Part shown: positions 32,806 through 46,095 of the stretch, piece after piece
Layout: every line of letters starts with the position of its first letter
How positions within the stretch are numbered: position 1 is the stretch's first letter
Origin: Adineta steineri
Lineage: Eukaryota > Rotifera > Eurotatoria > Adinetida > Adinetidae
Direction: 5' to 3'
Length of the DNA: 64,000 nucleotides
NCBI GenBank assembly: GCA_905250115.1
Contig: CAJNOI010000091.1
Coordinates: 1-64,000, forward strand
The notes under the pieces: model-generated
Told to the model about the DNA's origin: nothing
Seen by the model: the letters and a program-made list of their open reading frames with translations, nothing else
Databases searched by the model: none
Program-made: the position numbers and the translations under genes

Positions 32806-35520
32806 TTATAAAAGAAGACAGTCTGTTTTTGTTAATGTATGACATGTATGACTTTGTCCGAGTTCACATCGACAAGTTGTCATACTAAATGCATAATTTG
32901 TTGGACAAATGAAATCATAACGAAGTAATGTACCATCCGATGGTTGATTATTTGTTGTACAAAAATAAAATTTCGTACAATCATACATATCTCGATAGAG
33001 ACCAGAACGTCGACCATTACAATCAAATATGGGTGATGAACTACCCGACGTACCTAATAATTGACCTAAACCATTTAATGCAATCATTGCTGATTGAGGA
33101 ATATTTGTAGGATATGTTGGCGGTATTGGTGTTGTTGTTGTTGTAGTTGTTGCTGGTGATGCATGTGATACACAAAATGTATCACTTGTTGTATGACATG
33201 AACGACCTGTTGGCCAATCACATGTACATGCTTCCATAGAAAATTCAAGTCCAGGTGGACAGAAAAATATATGATAACGTAATGCATTTAAATCATCACC
33301 TTCACAAAAATAAAATATTGAACAATTTCTTCGATCACCATAAATTCCATTACGACCAGCTTGATGACGAGAACATATTTGTTCAGCATTATATGTTTGA
33401 TGTGCTACTGGTGGTGGTGGTGGTGCGGCTGATGATGATGATGATTCTAATATAGGTGTATAACGTGTTGTACCTGATAGAATACTAAGAGCATTTAATA
33501 ATTGTTGTAGATTATTTGGAATTATTGCTGGTGGAGGTGTTGTTTGAGCTTGTACATTAACAAAACGAACAGTTGGAGTATTAGTAGGAGATCCAATAAT
33601 AGATGGAATTCGTTGATGAATAGCAATTGTTCGTGAACTTGTTTCTGGTAATGGAAGATTAAGAGTTGAAAAAACTTGTCGAGTAATTGGAAATGGTTCC
33701 GTATTACAAAAGAAACCAGAAAATTCTTAAATATAATAAAAATACTAAAATTTTAAATTGAAATCTATACGATTTACCATCATTATCAATACTCCATATA
33801 AATATACCACCAAGTTGCTCTGCTTTTGCATATTGTGCCTATAAAAAATTTATTTATTATGAAATTGATGGTTACTATACAAAAAGAATTACTTTAAGTG
33901 CTGCTGAATCAACATCTTCATAACTAATCCATTGATCATCACTAGTCATATACCATCCTTTTTCAGAATCTAACCATACTCTTTGCCAATTTTGAGATTG
34001 TCCTTTTTCACAGACCTAATTATAAGAAAAGTTTTTTTTATTAAGAGAATGAAAATAATAATAACCTCATAGTAGGAAAGAAAACCTTTCGTTTTTGTAT
34101 AACGACCAGGATGACCTGGCCCATTAGCTAAAATATATCGAATTATAATATTAATCTAAAGCAAAAAAATTAGACTAACTTGGTGCATGAAGACCTTTTT
34201 GTTCAGTTGATAATGAAAATGACCGACCATAAGCTGGTATACCAATAATAAGTTTTTCTCGTGGTATACCAAGACTAAGCCATAATTTAACAAGACCATC
34301 CTATTAAAAAATTCATCTAACAAAAATTCAATTTATTATTTATTTTACTTACAACATTTCGAAGTGATTCAGTTTCTAATTGATAAGGTTGGTGAAATAA
34401 TGGTGCAAATATACCTGTTTTTTCATCCCATGGACCTAGTTTTTATAATAAATTAAATAATTTTATTCAATTCTTGAGATAGATATATATTTACCATAAA
34501 AATCAAAAGTCATTAAATTAATATAATTAACAAGACTAATAAAATAAAACTAATGTGTTAATTTTATAAAATTTCTCTCTCTTTTGTGTTCAAATATTAC
34601 CTTTCAATTTTTCGGATGTCATATACTTTCAAAAGATTTTCTACGAATGGTGCAGCTGTTAATGTAATAATTGTTCGATGCATTAATCGTCTTTGTTTTC
34701 CTAATTCCTAAAAAAAGTCACGTATATTTTTTTTTTTCTTCATAATAATTTTTAACAAACTTCAAGTAATGTTGTTAATGCTGCTTTATCTTCTGGAACA
34801 TCTGCATCAGCAAATTCAAGTGCAATATCAACTCCATCAAAACTATGTGTTGCCATAAACCTTCGAGATTTCAAAACAACAATATTAATCTAATGAAAGT
34901 TTTCAAACGAATGACAGTTACCATATAAGACTTCGAACTATCTGTGCAGCCATATTTGGATGTCGTAAAAATCGTGTATATAGAGAAATTTTACCTCCTA
35001 ATCGAATTAATATTTTTAAATTTGGATTTGATTTTTTTAACAAAGCAAGTTCACGATAATGTTCTACAAACAGAATAAAAATTCAAATTTTTCCTATGAG
35101 AATTTTGTTTTTATACCAAGATCATCTTTTTGTACTGGTACTATTTCTGGTTTATGATCATCAATAATTGCATAGGCATAGATTATATGCGAGCACATAA
35201 ATGGATCAATAAATTCAATTTCAAATTTCGCTTCACCAGATCGATATCGAGACCAATTTGTAATATAACATACGCGAAGCATCTTCGATGATTCTTCATT
35301 AATCGGTGCTAAAAAAAAGGATTTTTCAAAATTTAAATAATCTGTATGTATGACAAAAAAAAGCATAACAAAAGAATGATCTAATCATTGATTCTTATCA
35401 CACACTCTCAGACATACTTATTCGATTTGCATTCACATTATGTCGTTCACCAATAATAATGATGAGTAGGACGAATATGAGGTAATACATCAACGATAGT
35501 ACTGGATAATATTGACCCAT
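32806..35520 (-). CDS. GH18 chitinase-family protein with two C-terminal chitin-binding domains
   Basis: About ten short-intron exons, roughly 640 residues. The start at 35520 (MGQYYPVLSLMYYLIFVLLI) is a signal peptide. The GH18 barrel follows: RVCYITNWSRYRSGEAKFE, SHIIYAYA, LIRLGGK, then SFDGVDIALEFAD at 34815-34838, LVNYINLMTFDFYGPWDEKT, IIGIPAYGRSFSL, GFLSYYEVCE and GGIFIWSIDNDEFSG. After a Pro/Thr-rich linker come two peritrophin-type CBM14 domains (ICSRHQAGRNGIYGDRRNC..FYFCEG and FDCNGRRSGLYRDMYDCTKF..). The catalytic DxxDxDxE motif reads D-G-V-D-I-A-L-E: the glutamate acid is kept but the third aspartate, which positions the substrate N-acetyl group, is alanine. The protein may be a chitin-binding lectin-like or weak enzyme. 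It is divergent from a second GH18 gene 782 bp away. Confidence 0.88.
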
Positions 35521-36302
35521 ATTTAAATTTTCTTTCGTTTTTTTTTTGTTCAAGTTGACCAGCAAAATAAAAGCATACGAAGACAACAATGACTGATAGA
35601 TACAATATAAAATGACCAAATAGTGAGTAGAATAAGAAGAGTAAAAAGAAATGCTCACTAATCAAACAGTTTCATCCTCCGTGCAATAGTATAAGATCCA
35701 CATGTCAACAGCTTATCTTATGTATATATATACACAGTATATACAACTAAACATCAAATGTCATGTGCTTACACAAATATATATATATACATATACACAA
35801 TACGTGTGAACAAGTTGAATAAAACTTTAGCAATTAAATAAACATATGCCATCTACATACAACATAAAACAAATGTTCACTGAATGTTTATTTTCTATAC
35901 AAGAAATGAACTTGATCTTAATCGAAATAATAAGAAATATGAGAAAGTAAAGAAAGGATCATTCTATTTAAATACTGACAATGCCCTTGTATACATTTAT
36001 ATATATCATAGTTGTAAATATCCAACAACGATGATAAGTGAAGAATGTTATATATATATATTGCGAAACAAATAAAAGTATACATCTTCTTAAATATTCT
36101 ATTGATCCTTGTCATCATCTTCAAATAAGATTTGCCAACATATTCAATGATGTAATCTGAATGCATTTTAAAAGAGGGAGAGGCGAAGTGGATGGAAGAG
36201 AGCGAGCGGAGAGAGAGAGAGAGACAAAGAAGATATAACATTTCAATTTATTTGATCATAAGAATATCTGTATTGTTCTATTTCAGTATGATTATATAAA
36301 AA
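35521..36302. promoter_or_regulatory. Shared 782-bp divergent region between two chitinase-family genes
   Basis: Separates the ATGs of the two GH18 genes. AT-rich, with (TA)n stretches near 35722-35745, 35779-35800 and 36050-36060 and a GA-rich tract at about 36173-36230. A TGTTCTATTTCAG acceptor at 36273-36286 ends 16 nt before the plus-strand ATG. No coding frame is supported, so both genes are probably controlled from here. Confidence 0.5.
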
Positions 36303-38802
36303 ATGAATTTCGTTTTTTCATTTTATTTTTGCTATTTATTAAATAATTATTTAATTGCACAACAAATTTCAAGTAGGATATTTCAAAAAAAAAATCTTCT
36401 CTTTAAAATACGATTTAACTTTTTAGATTCTATAACAGAATTACCACGTTTATGTGCATATCAAAATGATCCATCACAGTATTATCCATGTGTATTAAAT
36501 TATATTGGTCTTAGTAGTTGGTCATTATATCGATGTCCGAATCGATCAACATTCGATGAAACATCACAACAATGTTTAGTTAAAATTCCTATAAATGATG
36601 CATTTGAACAATTGGCTTTATTACCATCAACAGAAATAGCACAATTTCATCGTGTAGCTAGTTTTATTTTAGCTACACCTATGCCAAATGATGATCAAGA
36701 TTTAGAACGACAACAACATAAAAGACTTGTTTCATTACCACCAACTATTGAAAAATTAATGGAACCATTTTCAATGAAGAAACTTTTACGAAAAGTAATA
36801 ACCGAATAAATAAATATTAAAAAAGTTTTTTTATTTTCTAGCGAGCTAAACGTGATATAACAGAACACTCATCAGGCGTTATATGGTCAAATGGTTCTCC
36901 ATTAATGAAAATAGATGATAAACCAATTGTTCAAGAAAAATCATCGGTTAATTCAAAATTAGGGCATTTCTCCATTGTACATCGTCATCGTACTGCTATT
37001 AATGAAGGTATGTACATTTCTTACAAAGAAAGAAATCATGATCTTATCCGAGATTAAGGACTGTTGAGTCTAAAATTACTATACTTAGATCTGGCAGACT
37101 GCACTCGTATAATCTTGACATTAAATCAAGTATTTTTTTTCTAGTTGAATATAATCATATAATTCCAAAGTTTTCTACTATAATCATCTTCTCAGACATA
37201 TTTAAAATATTTGTGATTCTATTTTAGACGAACTTAAATACAAGAAAATTTGTTATTTTACCAATTGGTCTCAATATAGACTTGGTCCAGCTAAATTTGA
37301 ACCCGAACATATTGATCCATTTCTTTGTACACATATTATATATGCATTTGCTTATATTAATAATCGAACATTATCAATAAATAAAGTTGAAGAAAATGAT
37401 GAAGGTTTTTTTATATAGAGAATTAAAGATTAACTTGCTCTTTTTGTTATTTAAAACTAGATCTTTATCGACGTGTCAATGCGCTTAAAGTACGTAATTC
37501 AAAATTAAAAACATTACTTGCTGTAGGTGGATGGAATATGAAATCATATGCATTTTCAACAATGGTACATAATAATGAAAAACGACGAAATTTTATTTTT
37601 GAAACTATTAAGTAAATAATTATTAATGATTTCCGGGATTATACTTCGTTTTGTTTGCTTTAGTTTTCTTCGAAAACATAATTTTGATGGTTTAGAAATT
37701 GATTGGGAATATCCAGGTATTCGTGGTGGTCAAATAGATGATAAATATTATTTTACCATGTTTCTTCAAGTAGAATTTTTTTGTTTTTAAATCAAGAAAA
37801 ATATATGTATTTAATAGGAATTCAAAGATGCAGCAACAGCTCAAGCTATAGTTACAGGTCAACCACGATTAATATTAGCTGCAGCAGTTGCTGCGAATCA
37901 AGATATTATTGAACATGGTTATGAAATAGAAAAAATTTCAAAGTAAATTTTTTAATAGATTGATATTTATTTATAATAGATTTGCGTTTATTCTAGAATA
38001 TTAGATTTTATCAATATTATGACTTAGTAAGTTTATTCAGGTAATTAAATAAATGCGAAATTCTTAATTTTATTTTCCTAGTGATTTTCATGGTGCATGG
38101 CAAAATTATACAGGAATTCATGCTCCCTTATATCGACGTTATGATGAACTTGACAGAGATGGCATACTTAATCAAGTATGAAATGAAATTTTTTATTTGT
38201 ATTTTAAAAAGAGATGTTTTTTTATAGGATTTTGGTATTACAATATGGTTAAAAAATGGTGCGCCAGCACATAAACTTGTTCTTGGTGTTCCATTATTTG
38301 CTCGAAGTTTTTTATTAGCACAATCTGATAAAAATAAACTTCGATCACCAACAATTGGAAATGGTACTGCAGGTCCATTTACACGTAGTGCTGGTTTTCT
38401 TTCTTATTTTGAAGTAAGATAAATACATCATTTTTTATGATAATATTTATATTTTATCTGATATATATATATAAGGTTTGTCTACTACAAACAGATATAA
38501 AATGGCAAAAACGTGTTGTATCCGATGGTTCAGAATCTGAATATATGTTTAAAGATCGTGAATGGATATCCTATGAAACAATTGATAATATTCGAAAACG
38601 TGCTGCTTATGTAGTTGCTAATAATTTAGGTGGCATGTTTGTTTGGTCTCGTATGTTGTCTTTAAATTAATATTCATTATTTATTATTTCATTTTTAGTT
38701 GATATGGATGATTTTAATGGAGCATTTTGCAATAATGGTACATATCCATATATTAAAAATTCTTTAGCCCTTTTACCAACAACTATGCCATCATATGTTT
38801 AA
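36303..38802 (+). CDS. GH18 chitinase with N-terminal chitin-binding domain
   Basis: About eleven short-intron exons, roughly 590 residues. [20 protein letters not shown] is a signal peptide. A CBM14 peritrophin-like domain comes first ([33 protein letters not shown]). After a basic, possibly processed linker (KKLLRKRAKRD) the GH18 domain runs: [60 protein letters not shown] (37686-37709), [42 protein letters not shown] and [18 protein letters not shown]. The motif is D-G-L-E-I-D-W-E: the general acid glutamate and neighbouring aspartate are intact and the second aspartate is glutamate, a change seen in some active members. It should cleave chitin, as expected for remodelling jaws, cuticle or egg shell. 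A poly(A) signal AATAAA lies at about 38848. Confidence 0.9.
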
Positions 38803-41800
38803 AAATTATAGAAAAAAAAAGTATCATACAATGTGCCTTTGAATATAAATAAACATCTATGATTAAACTGAAATTTAGAATTATAATTGTATTGTTCAAT
38901 ATTTTCTTGTTTGTATATACTCATTGACATTGGTTTTATAACTATGTAAATCTAATAGATTTCAAATAAAGACTAGATTAATTGATCTCATATGACATTT
39001 GATTATGAAAAGAATTTAATCAACGCAATACAAATAAGTAATTAAGATGTATATATATAGTTGAAAATTAAGACTCTGTATGTTCATCTCAATGGAAATA
39101 GGTAATATGATCCACGTGCACTTTAAATCATGATGTTACTTATGAAAAGAAAATAAGTCGGTGTAAATAGAATAATTTAGATATTAAAAAATAATACAAA
39201 ACTATAATTAGACTGCACTTATTTTCTTACAAAAAAAATTTTGTATAACTAATTATTATAAGTATTCATTGTATATCTAACTATTAGTTTCAAGGATATT
39301 TACCTAGAAAAAAATAAAATATATGGACTGAAAAGATATTTGTCCCTAAATTCAGTTATAAAATAGGATCTCAAAGTTCGATTTGACAATAATAGATTTA
39401 TCTTTAATTTCCTACTCTTTTATCGCTTGAATATGTCACATCTAATCACTCTATTGAGAGAATTAAGGCTTGTGACATGTTTGCATTAACTTTTCTACAG
39501 ATTTTTTTAACCTTTTATCATCTTATTGTATGTATATATATATAACTCTGTATATGACAGTACGTGCTATTTTTAATTTTCTAAAGTATTCTTTAATTTG
39601 TCATAATTAAACAAAAAAAAACGTTTATTTAGACAGGAAATTCTATTTTCTAAATGTAAAAAAGAAAAAGTCATTAATTTTATTTATTTTTAAACGAAGG
39701 TTTTCTTTTTATAACAGCTGTAGTAATCATATTCATCCATATATATATATATGAACGACGTAAAAAAAGTATGATTATAAAAATAAACTCTGTTTCTTTT
39801 CAAAAGTCACATTCTTTTTTATCTATTAATAAATTATTATAACTTCGCTGAACAATACCATGATATGTCATGTCTATTAAAATGAGTATAATGACATTTT
39901 TGTTCCTTGTAATTAAATATCATAATCGCATACTTGTAAAAAGTCAGAGATAAACTTCATGTTCTACATGATCAAGTTCAATGTGCTCCAAATCTGGAGT
40001 TTACGGATATCTAAGTATTCGCGAAAAACTCTGGACTGTACTGAGTCGACTGATGATGCTCAAGGAAAAAAAAGCACATAGTTACAAGCTGCAATTTGTC
40101 GGACAACTTGACCGGATGATATTATATTTTTTTCTATTTCTAATATATATACGTGCCTTATATTTGTAGTTATTTATGAAGTATGAACAAGTTCATTGTT
40201 CTATTGTGTATAGCACTTGTGAATGTGGGAATGATATTTAATTATTTATATTACATATTATTAAAATAGTCAAGGACAAGAAAGAGGATTTTCATAATGA
40301 AATAAAAGTCAGGATTTGAAACTTTTATAAGATGATGCAACATTATATGTATTATTCAGAAATCCATTAGTGACATATAGAATGTCATATAACTTAAGCT
40401 GTCAAATTTTTCCTCGATTATTATTGAATACATTTTCAAATAAATATTCTTTTTATAGTTCATATATGAATTTTGTAATAAAAAATGTTATTAAAATATA
40501 GCAATATCCGCTGTTCATCCATTGAAATTTATTGCGCTAGACTGAACATATAGATGAGATATCTTATGTCTTAATTATTTGAAACTATGACAAAGAAATA
40601 TACTTGATATATCTATTTTTAAATATAAAAAACGCAAGATGCAGAAAACATTCATTATCAATGCATCTTAATAAAACTATTTCTATATTTACATGCTAGC
40701 CGGAAATAATGACAAGATCTCAAATAATAAAATGCATTAATTTAACATATTTTTCTTGACATATTCGATAATATAAATTATTGTAATGCAATAATTTGTC
40801 TATAGAAAATCTATTTTCTCATGAAATCTTTTTCTTACGTAATATCATTAGTATTTTCTCTCAAGATTTGATGTTTTTTTCTTTCCAACGGATATTAAAA
40901 TTAGGAAAAATATTATAAATTATGATCAAAGACATTGTGAAATATTTTGCAGACATTTCATAACAAAAAGAGAAAACGTTGCTGATGATACTTTATAGAT
41001 GATTTGAAAGTGGTTAGTTCCGTTGTTAGAAGTATTAATAATCTTTATATAGAATTTATTCTTTGGAAAAAAAAGAAGAAGAAGACATTCTTATCGACAT
41101 CTAACTGTCTAAGAAAATTATCTATTAATTTTTGTTGACGTTATTTCAGTTCGTAAGGTAATTTAGTATGCTGATGAATTTAACCTTTTTTTTTGTACTC
41201 ATTTTTATCATAAAATATGAATAATTACGCGAAGGTCAACCGTAGGTATACGTTTTTCTGTATGACATTTAAGAACATCAAAACAATTTTGAATATACAC
41301 TAATGAAAACTAATTTTATTAATCAATCAATTGAATTTGAATAGAACTATTTTTTTTTGTCTGATTTAGTAATTTAGCTTATCAATCTTATATATATATG
41401 AAGCATGCAATGTTTTTCTTTATCAACTATTAGTCTTTTTATAGAATAGTATTTAATATCGATAACAAGAAAAAAAAACGTTTTGGTATTTATTTGTATG
41501 ATAAAGAACGAAGATTCGTTTAGATTTAATTGTAAGCAAATATTTGTGTTTCTCAAGGGATAAAATAGATGCTAAAAATATCCTAAGTATAGGTATGAAT
41601 AGAAGGTATATGAGAGCATTCATTTTTCTCGTTGAATAGTCTGATCTATAATCAGGATGTTTTCATAATTAAATATCTTTCACAACCAGTCAAAACACTA
41701 TAAATACTTAACAAAAAGCTAATAAGAATATAGAAAAAAAAGAAGTTGATATTTCTATTCGAAATAACAAAAGATTTTGTATATCTAACGGGTGTATATC

Positions 41801-44419
41801 CATTCAACTTTGATAGTTAAATAAGATTTCATGCTATTTTCTCATGCATATGCATCTATTTTTACATCAAGCAGTTTTTATAAAAATAACCCTCCAGTTA
41901 TTTTATGAATGACATGCACGTTTCTCAGTAAATATATAGAAAAACATGCTTTTACAATAGAAATATGTTCTAATTATCGATGCGAATCGATATGTTTTTT
42001 TTTTCTCTTCGCATATTTTCAATAATTAATAAATGGGCAATCATATCAACAGCATTTTATGCTAAATCGATATTATTCTCTTACAATTTTTCGTCTCATT
42101 AACATATTTTCATACTAGAATGAGTGACTAGGGGATATACATTTATATCGCAAAGCAACAAAATTAATAATCATAGTTTTAATATAACTAATGGCAAAAA
42201 ACGAGACTATACTAAATAAATAAATTCTATTATTCTAATAATAACAAAAATAACTTTAAAAATATGACATAGACTTCAGCATATGGTCGCAGGTGCCTAT
42301 AAAATTAGCATCACAACTTCTGTTGCTTCCTGATCGTGATGTTTTTTCTACTTAATGGATACATATGTGCGCCAAAAATATATTTATATTATAAAAGAAA
42401 ATGAATGATTATAGCATTTATATTCAAAAGATCTTCATGTTTTGTATAAAAGCTTGTAGCTAATACCAACATTCTATTTTTATACTATGTTATTTTTTCT
42501 ACTTCAATACGGATCTATTAATTTTTTATAAATAGATACTCATATATATGTATGACTGGTTTGCATCTTTGAACTAATTGATCATGAAATAGATCATGTT
42601 GTTTACTATGTCATCTCACTGCTTGCTTGTTATTCTAGTTGGTAATAGAGAGAAAAGTACTTGATTACAAGTATTTTTCTTTTTCTAACAATCATTATTT
42701 CGTTTCTTTTCTTTTTATGAGGATATTTGCTTGATGACCTTTTTTTTTCTTATATTATTTTTTTTTTTGAAAAATAGAAGATACATTTTTTAGAAATAGT
42801 TATAGAAGGGAAAAAAATAAGGGTAAGCTAAAAATAGCTTTAAGTTCGTCGCTGACGATAGGCGACCGGAAGAAACGTTAAGAAAAAAGAGAAGACATAT
42901 TATAGAACGAGAGCAGGAGAGACACAGAGAGAGAGAGAGAGGAAAGAAGCGTTTTCTACAGGTAAAAACAGGCGAACAGGCAACTCTCTTGTGTCATTTA
43001 TCTTATATACCGCGTATGCTTATGCGTCTCATTAAGAAGATCTTATTTCTAAATTCTAATTATTTCCTTGGATACGAATCTCTAAAAATAACTTCTCATC
43101 AGCATCGACAATAACAGAGCTTTTTGAATAAGTATGCATTTTCATCAGTCACGCCAAACTGGAATGCGAAGCAAGTGGAATTATGCGTGTTTTTATTTTT
43201 CTCATATATATCTATATATATAAATCCATATCTATATCTATATGTGTGGGCTCGTAAGATAATTATTCATGAGAATATTTTAAATGTAAGTCAGAATAAC
43301 ATAGTAAATTATATAAGAGAAAAACTTGAATATAGATGTAAGAGCGATTTTTAAAATTTTTATTTTTCTTCTTTTTCTATTTTAAGATGTATATTTTTAT
43401 TGTTGAAAACTCTTCTTTTGAAAAGTAATCAACCGAGTAAACAAGTAATGAATAAGAATAGAGAAAAATTTAATTCTTATAGTTATAATTAGCGAGTAGA
43501 ATAGATCAAAATGTCTATTATATGTAGTTATTAGATGAACTTACAATCTAAAAATAGTTGAGTAAATGAGAACTCCTGTTCTTCTCAATGTGCGTTGTCA
43601 TTTTCCCTGAAAAAAACTGAGAAACACACAGTGCAAGAGAAAGAAAACTCAAAACATAAGAGAGACAATTTTTGTTTTAGTAACATCTTTTGCAACTAAA
43701 GATAATGGTAAGAAATTCTAATGAAAGAAAACCTGTAATGAAGCAAAAAATAAAACATTAAAGTAATCTTTCTACCTTTTTTTTATCTTTTTAATCGATT
43801 TCTATTTATAAATTCTTAAGATTAAATCTTCGAAATAAAAATAGATCACTTCTATTTAGTGAGTATTATTATATAAAGATCATAGACAAAGAAAAAGGAA
43901 TTGATGCGCTAGTAATAACACTAGATGAAAGGCAATAATAAAAGTTGACAAGAAAAGCTTTCAGTATACAAAAAAAAAACTGATTCTATGGTATGAGAAT
44001 TTTGTTGTCAACAGTGTTCTATTACTCTCATTCGTCTTGATTAATCTAATGTTATATTGTAAAAAAATAAAAAAAGGAAGAAAAAAAAAGACTGAGTATA
44101 TCTGCCTTCGACATAGATTTTAATTTCCTTTTGCTCATCGGGATATAATAATATGAGAAAAAGATATTCAAAAATGCGTCTTTCTTTATTCTTTTCGTAA
44201 AATGATGATGATTATAGATCTATATTCATATTAATCTATTTTAGAAATTTGATCAAGCTTAAGCAACCTGTTACCGAGTATTTTTTGCTTAATAATGGTA
44301 TGTCTCCTTTGGTAACAGCTGGCCATTCTTAGTGTAAAAAACAATACGAACTAATATTTATCAAGTGTCATTTATTTTGATTCGAACAAAAAATTAGATT
44401 ATAGTTATTCATAAGTATC
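38803..44419. other. Gene-poor 5.6-kb region
   Basis: The longest stretch without a gene. It holds copy 3 of the TIR repeat at 39970-40113 and many AT microsatellites. A CTACAG|GTAAAA donor at 42962 and an AAATTAG acceptor at 44397, 22 nt before the GPCR start, could bound a 5'-UTR intron of that gene, with a GA-rich leader at about 42900-42961. No conserved reading frame found on either strand. Confidence 0.45.
39970..40113 (+). mobile_element. Copy 3 of the TIR repeat, internally shortened
   Basis: Begins GATCAAGTTCAATGTGCTCC and continues AAATCTGGAGTTTACGGAT, like the inverted-repeat end of copy 1, and shares GTACTGAGTCGACTGATGAT, AAAAAAGCACATAGTTACAA and GCAATTTGTCGGACAACTTG with the family. 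The right end stops at ACTTGACC, so about 35 bp of the right terminal repeat is missing compared with copy 1. No coding capacity. Confidence 0.7.
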
Positions 44420-45955
44420 ATGTCAATCAATAATCAGGATCTTCTAAATACCACAAAATCTAAATTATTATCAACGGATATTCCTCATCATATGGAAGAT
44501 CAAACATTTGATTTATCATGGAATGATATTTTATATGATGGTGGATTAGCTACATGGTTAACTCGATCATCTTTTCGATGGTTAACAATATCAGTTTGTT
44601 TAATTGGAATTATTGGTAAATTGAATTATTTTGTTTTGAAAAAATTAAATTTATTTTGTATATAAAAATTTAGGTAATCTATTAGCTGTTTGTACATTAC
44701 TTCGACGGCGTATGCGTACATTATCAACCTATGCTTATTTAACAGCATTATGTTTATCAAATAGTATAACATTATCATCAGTAATTGTATTTGAATTAGA
44801 AGTCTTATTTGCTCCAAGTCGTTTTAATTGTATATTTGTTGCATCAGCAAAAGGTTTAGCTTCAAGCACTTTTGCTCTATCAACTTGGTAAATATATTTT
44901 TATTCTTGTACAAATGAAAAATAAATTTGAAAATTCTGTTATTTAGGATAACACTTGGTTTTACTATTGATCGATATATAATGATTTGTTATCCATTTAC
45001 CGGTGAAAAAATGTGTACACGTCGTAATGCATTTTTTGTATTAATTCTATGTCTTTTTTTGGCATCAGCTTATTTAATACCACAAATGTTAGCAAATTCA
45101 TGTCATGCTATGTCAAATGGAAATCCCTTTGATAAAGTAAATCATTCAATAAGTTATTTTAATAAAAGTGAATCGAATTCACTTACATTTTGGGTATCTG
45201 GTTTAAGTGATCTCGGTAAATCATTAGCATATCGTTTAACAATAACATTATTTGTTAATTGTTTTCTTGTACGTATAATACCATTTCTTGTTGTATTTAA
45301 ATTAAACTTACATCTTATTCAAACACTTGCACATACAAAACGACGTCATCGACAAATCAATCCTTATGAACAAAAACGAAATGATGTTACACATATGCTT
45401 GTTATTGTTATTTCGATTTATCTTATTTGCATAATGCCGTCCATACCATTTGCTGCTTTTTTTGCCTATAATCCCGATAAATATGTTAGTATCTCATATC
45501 ATTATCGTGCATTTCAACATCTAGATGAATTCGGTAAATTTTTAATGATATTTAATTCAGCATCACAATGTTATTTATATATATTTTTTGGTAAACGATT
45601 TCGTCGTGAATTAACACATTTATTATGTTGTTTCTGTATGAAATATTTTTATATTCCAATGCCACAGAATTTTACAAATCATAGTGATCGTGAAACATTT
45701 CTACCGGATTTTGGAAATAATAATGATACATTTGAACTTGTCCTTAGTGGTAAATGGTCACTTGATCAAAGACAAGATTCTATAGCTGGAATAGAATTTA
45801 GTTTTCATCATCCAAGACGATGGAGTCGTTTAACATCGTCTTCAGCAACAACAGCCCGTTCAGATTCTGATTTCGATGATAATCGAATTAATTTCAATAT
45901 CTTACAACGTTTTAAAAATCGTGTTGAACAATTATTTACTCGTTTTCAACAATAA
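44420..45955 (+). CDS. Class A (rhodopsin-family) GPCR, neuropeptide/FMRFamide-receptor-like
   Basis: Three exons (44420-44615, 44674-44887, 44947-45955) encode 472 residues. TM1 ends GIIGNLLAVCTLLRRRMRTL (conserved Asn), TM2 TYAYLTALCLSNSITLSSVI, an extracellular Cys in RFNCIFV, TM3 with the DRY box in GFTIDRYIMICYP, then CTRRNAFFVLILCLFLASAY (TM4), a long glycosylatable loop (NHSISYFNKS), TM5 VNCFLVRIIPFLVVFKLNLH, TM6 VTHMLVIVISIYLICIMP, and TM7 KFLMIFNSASQCYLYIFFGK followed by FRREL, where NPxxY is altered to NSASQCYLY. The loop and TM patterns resemble invertebrate peptide receptors of the FMRFamide/myosuppressin type. Ligand unknown. The C-terminal tail is Ser/Thr-rich. An acceptor lies 22 nt upstream of the ATG. 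Confidence 0.85.
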
Positions 45956-46095
45956 TTTTATTTATTGTATGTCTGTTTATTTTGTCTCCGTCCATTTATT
46001 TTTTTTATTATTAAAAAAAAAGACCGTATATAGAAGAAAAACAAAACAGCTCTATGCAATACTTTTTTTTTGTTTTTGTTTTAACTTCATGTTAA

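Noticed and set aside
35398..35658. A start upstream of 35520 for the minus-strand chitinase
   Set aside because: The upstream extension adds a second hydrophobic stretch; the ATG at 35520 gives a normal signal peptide by itself.
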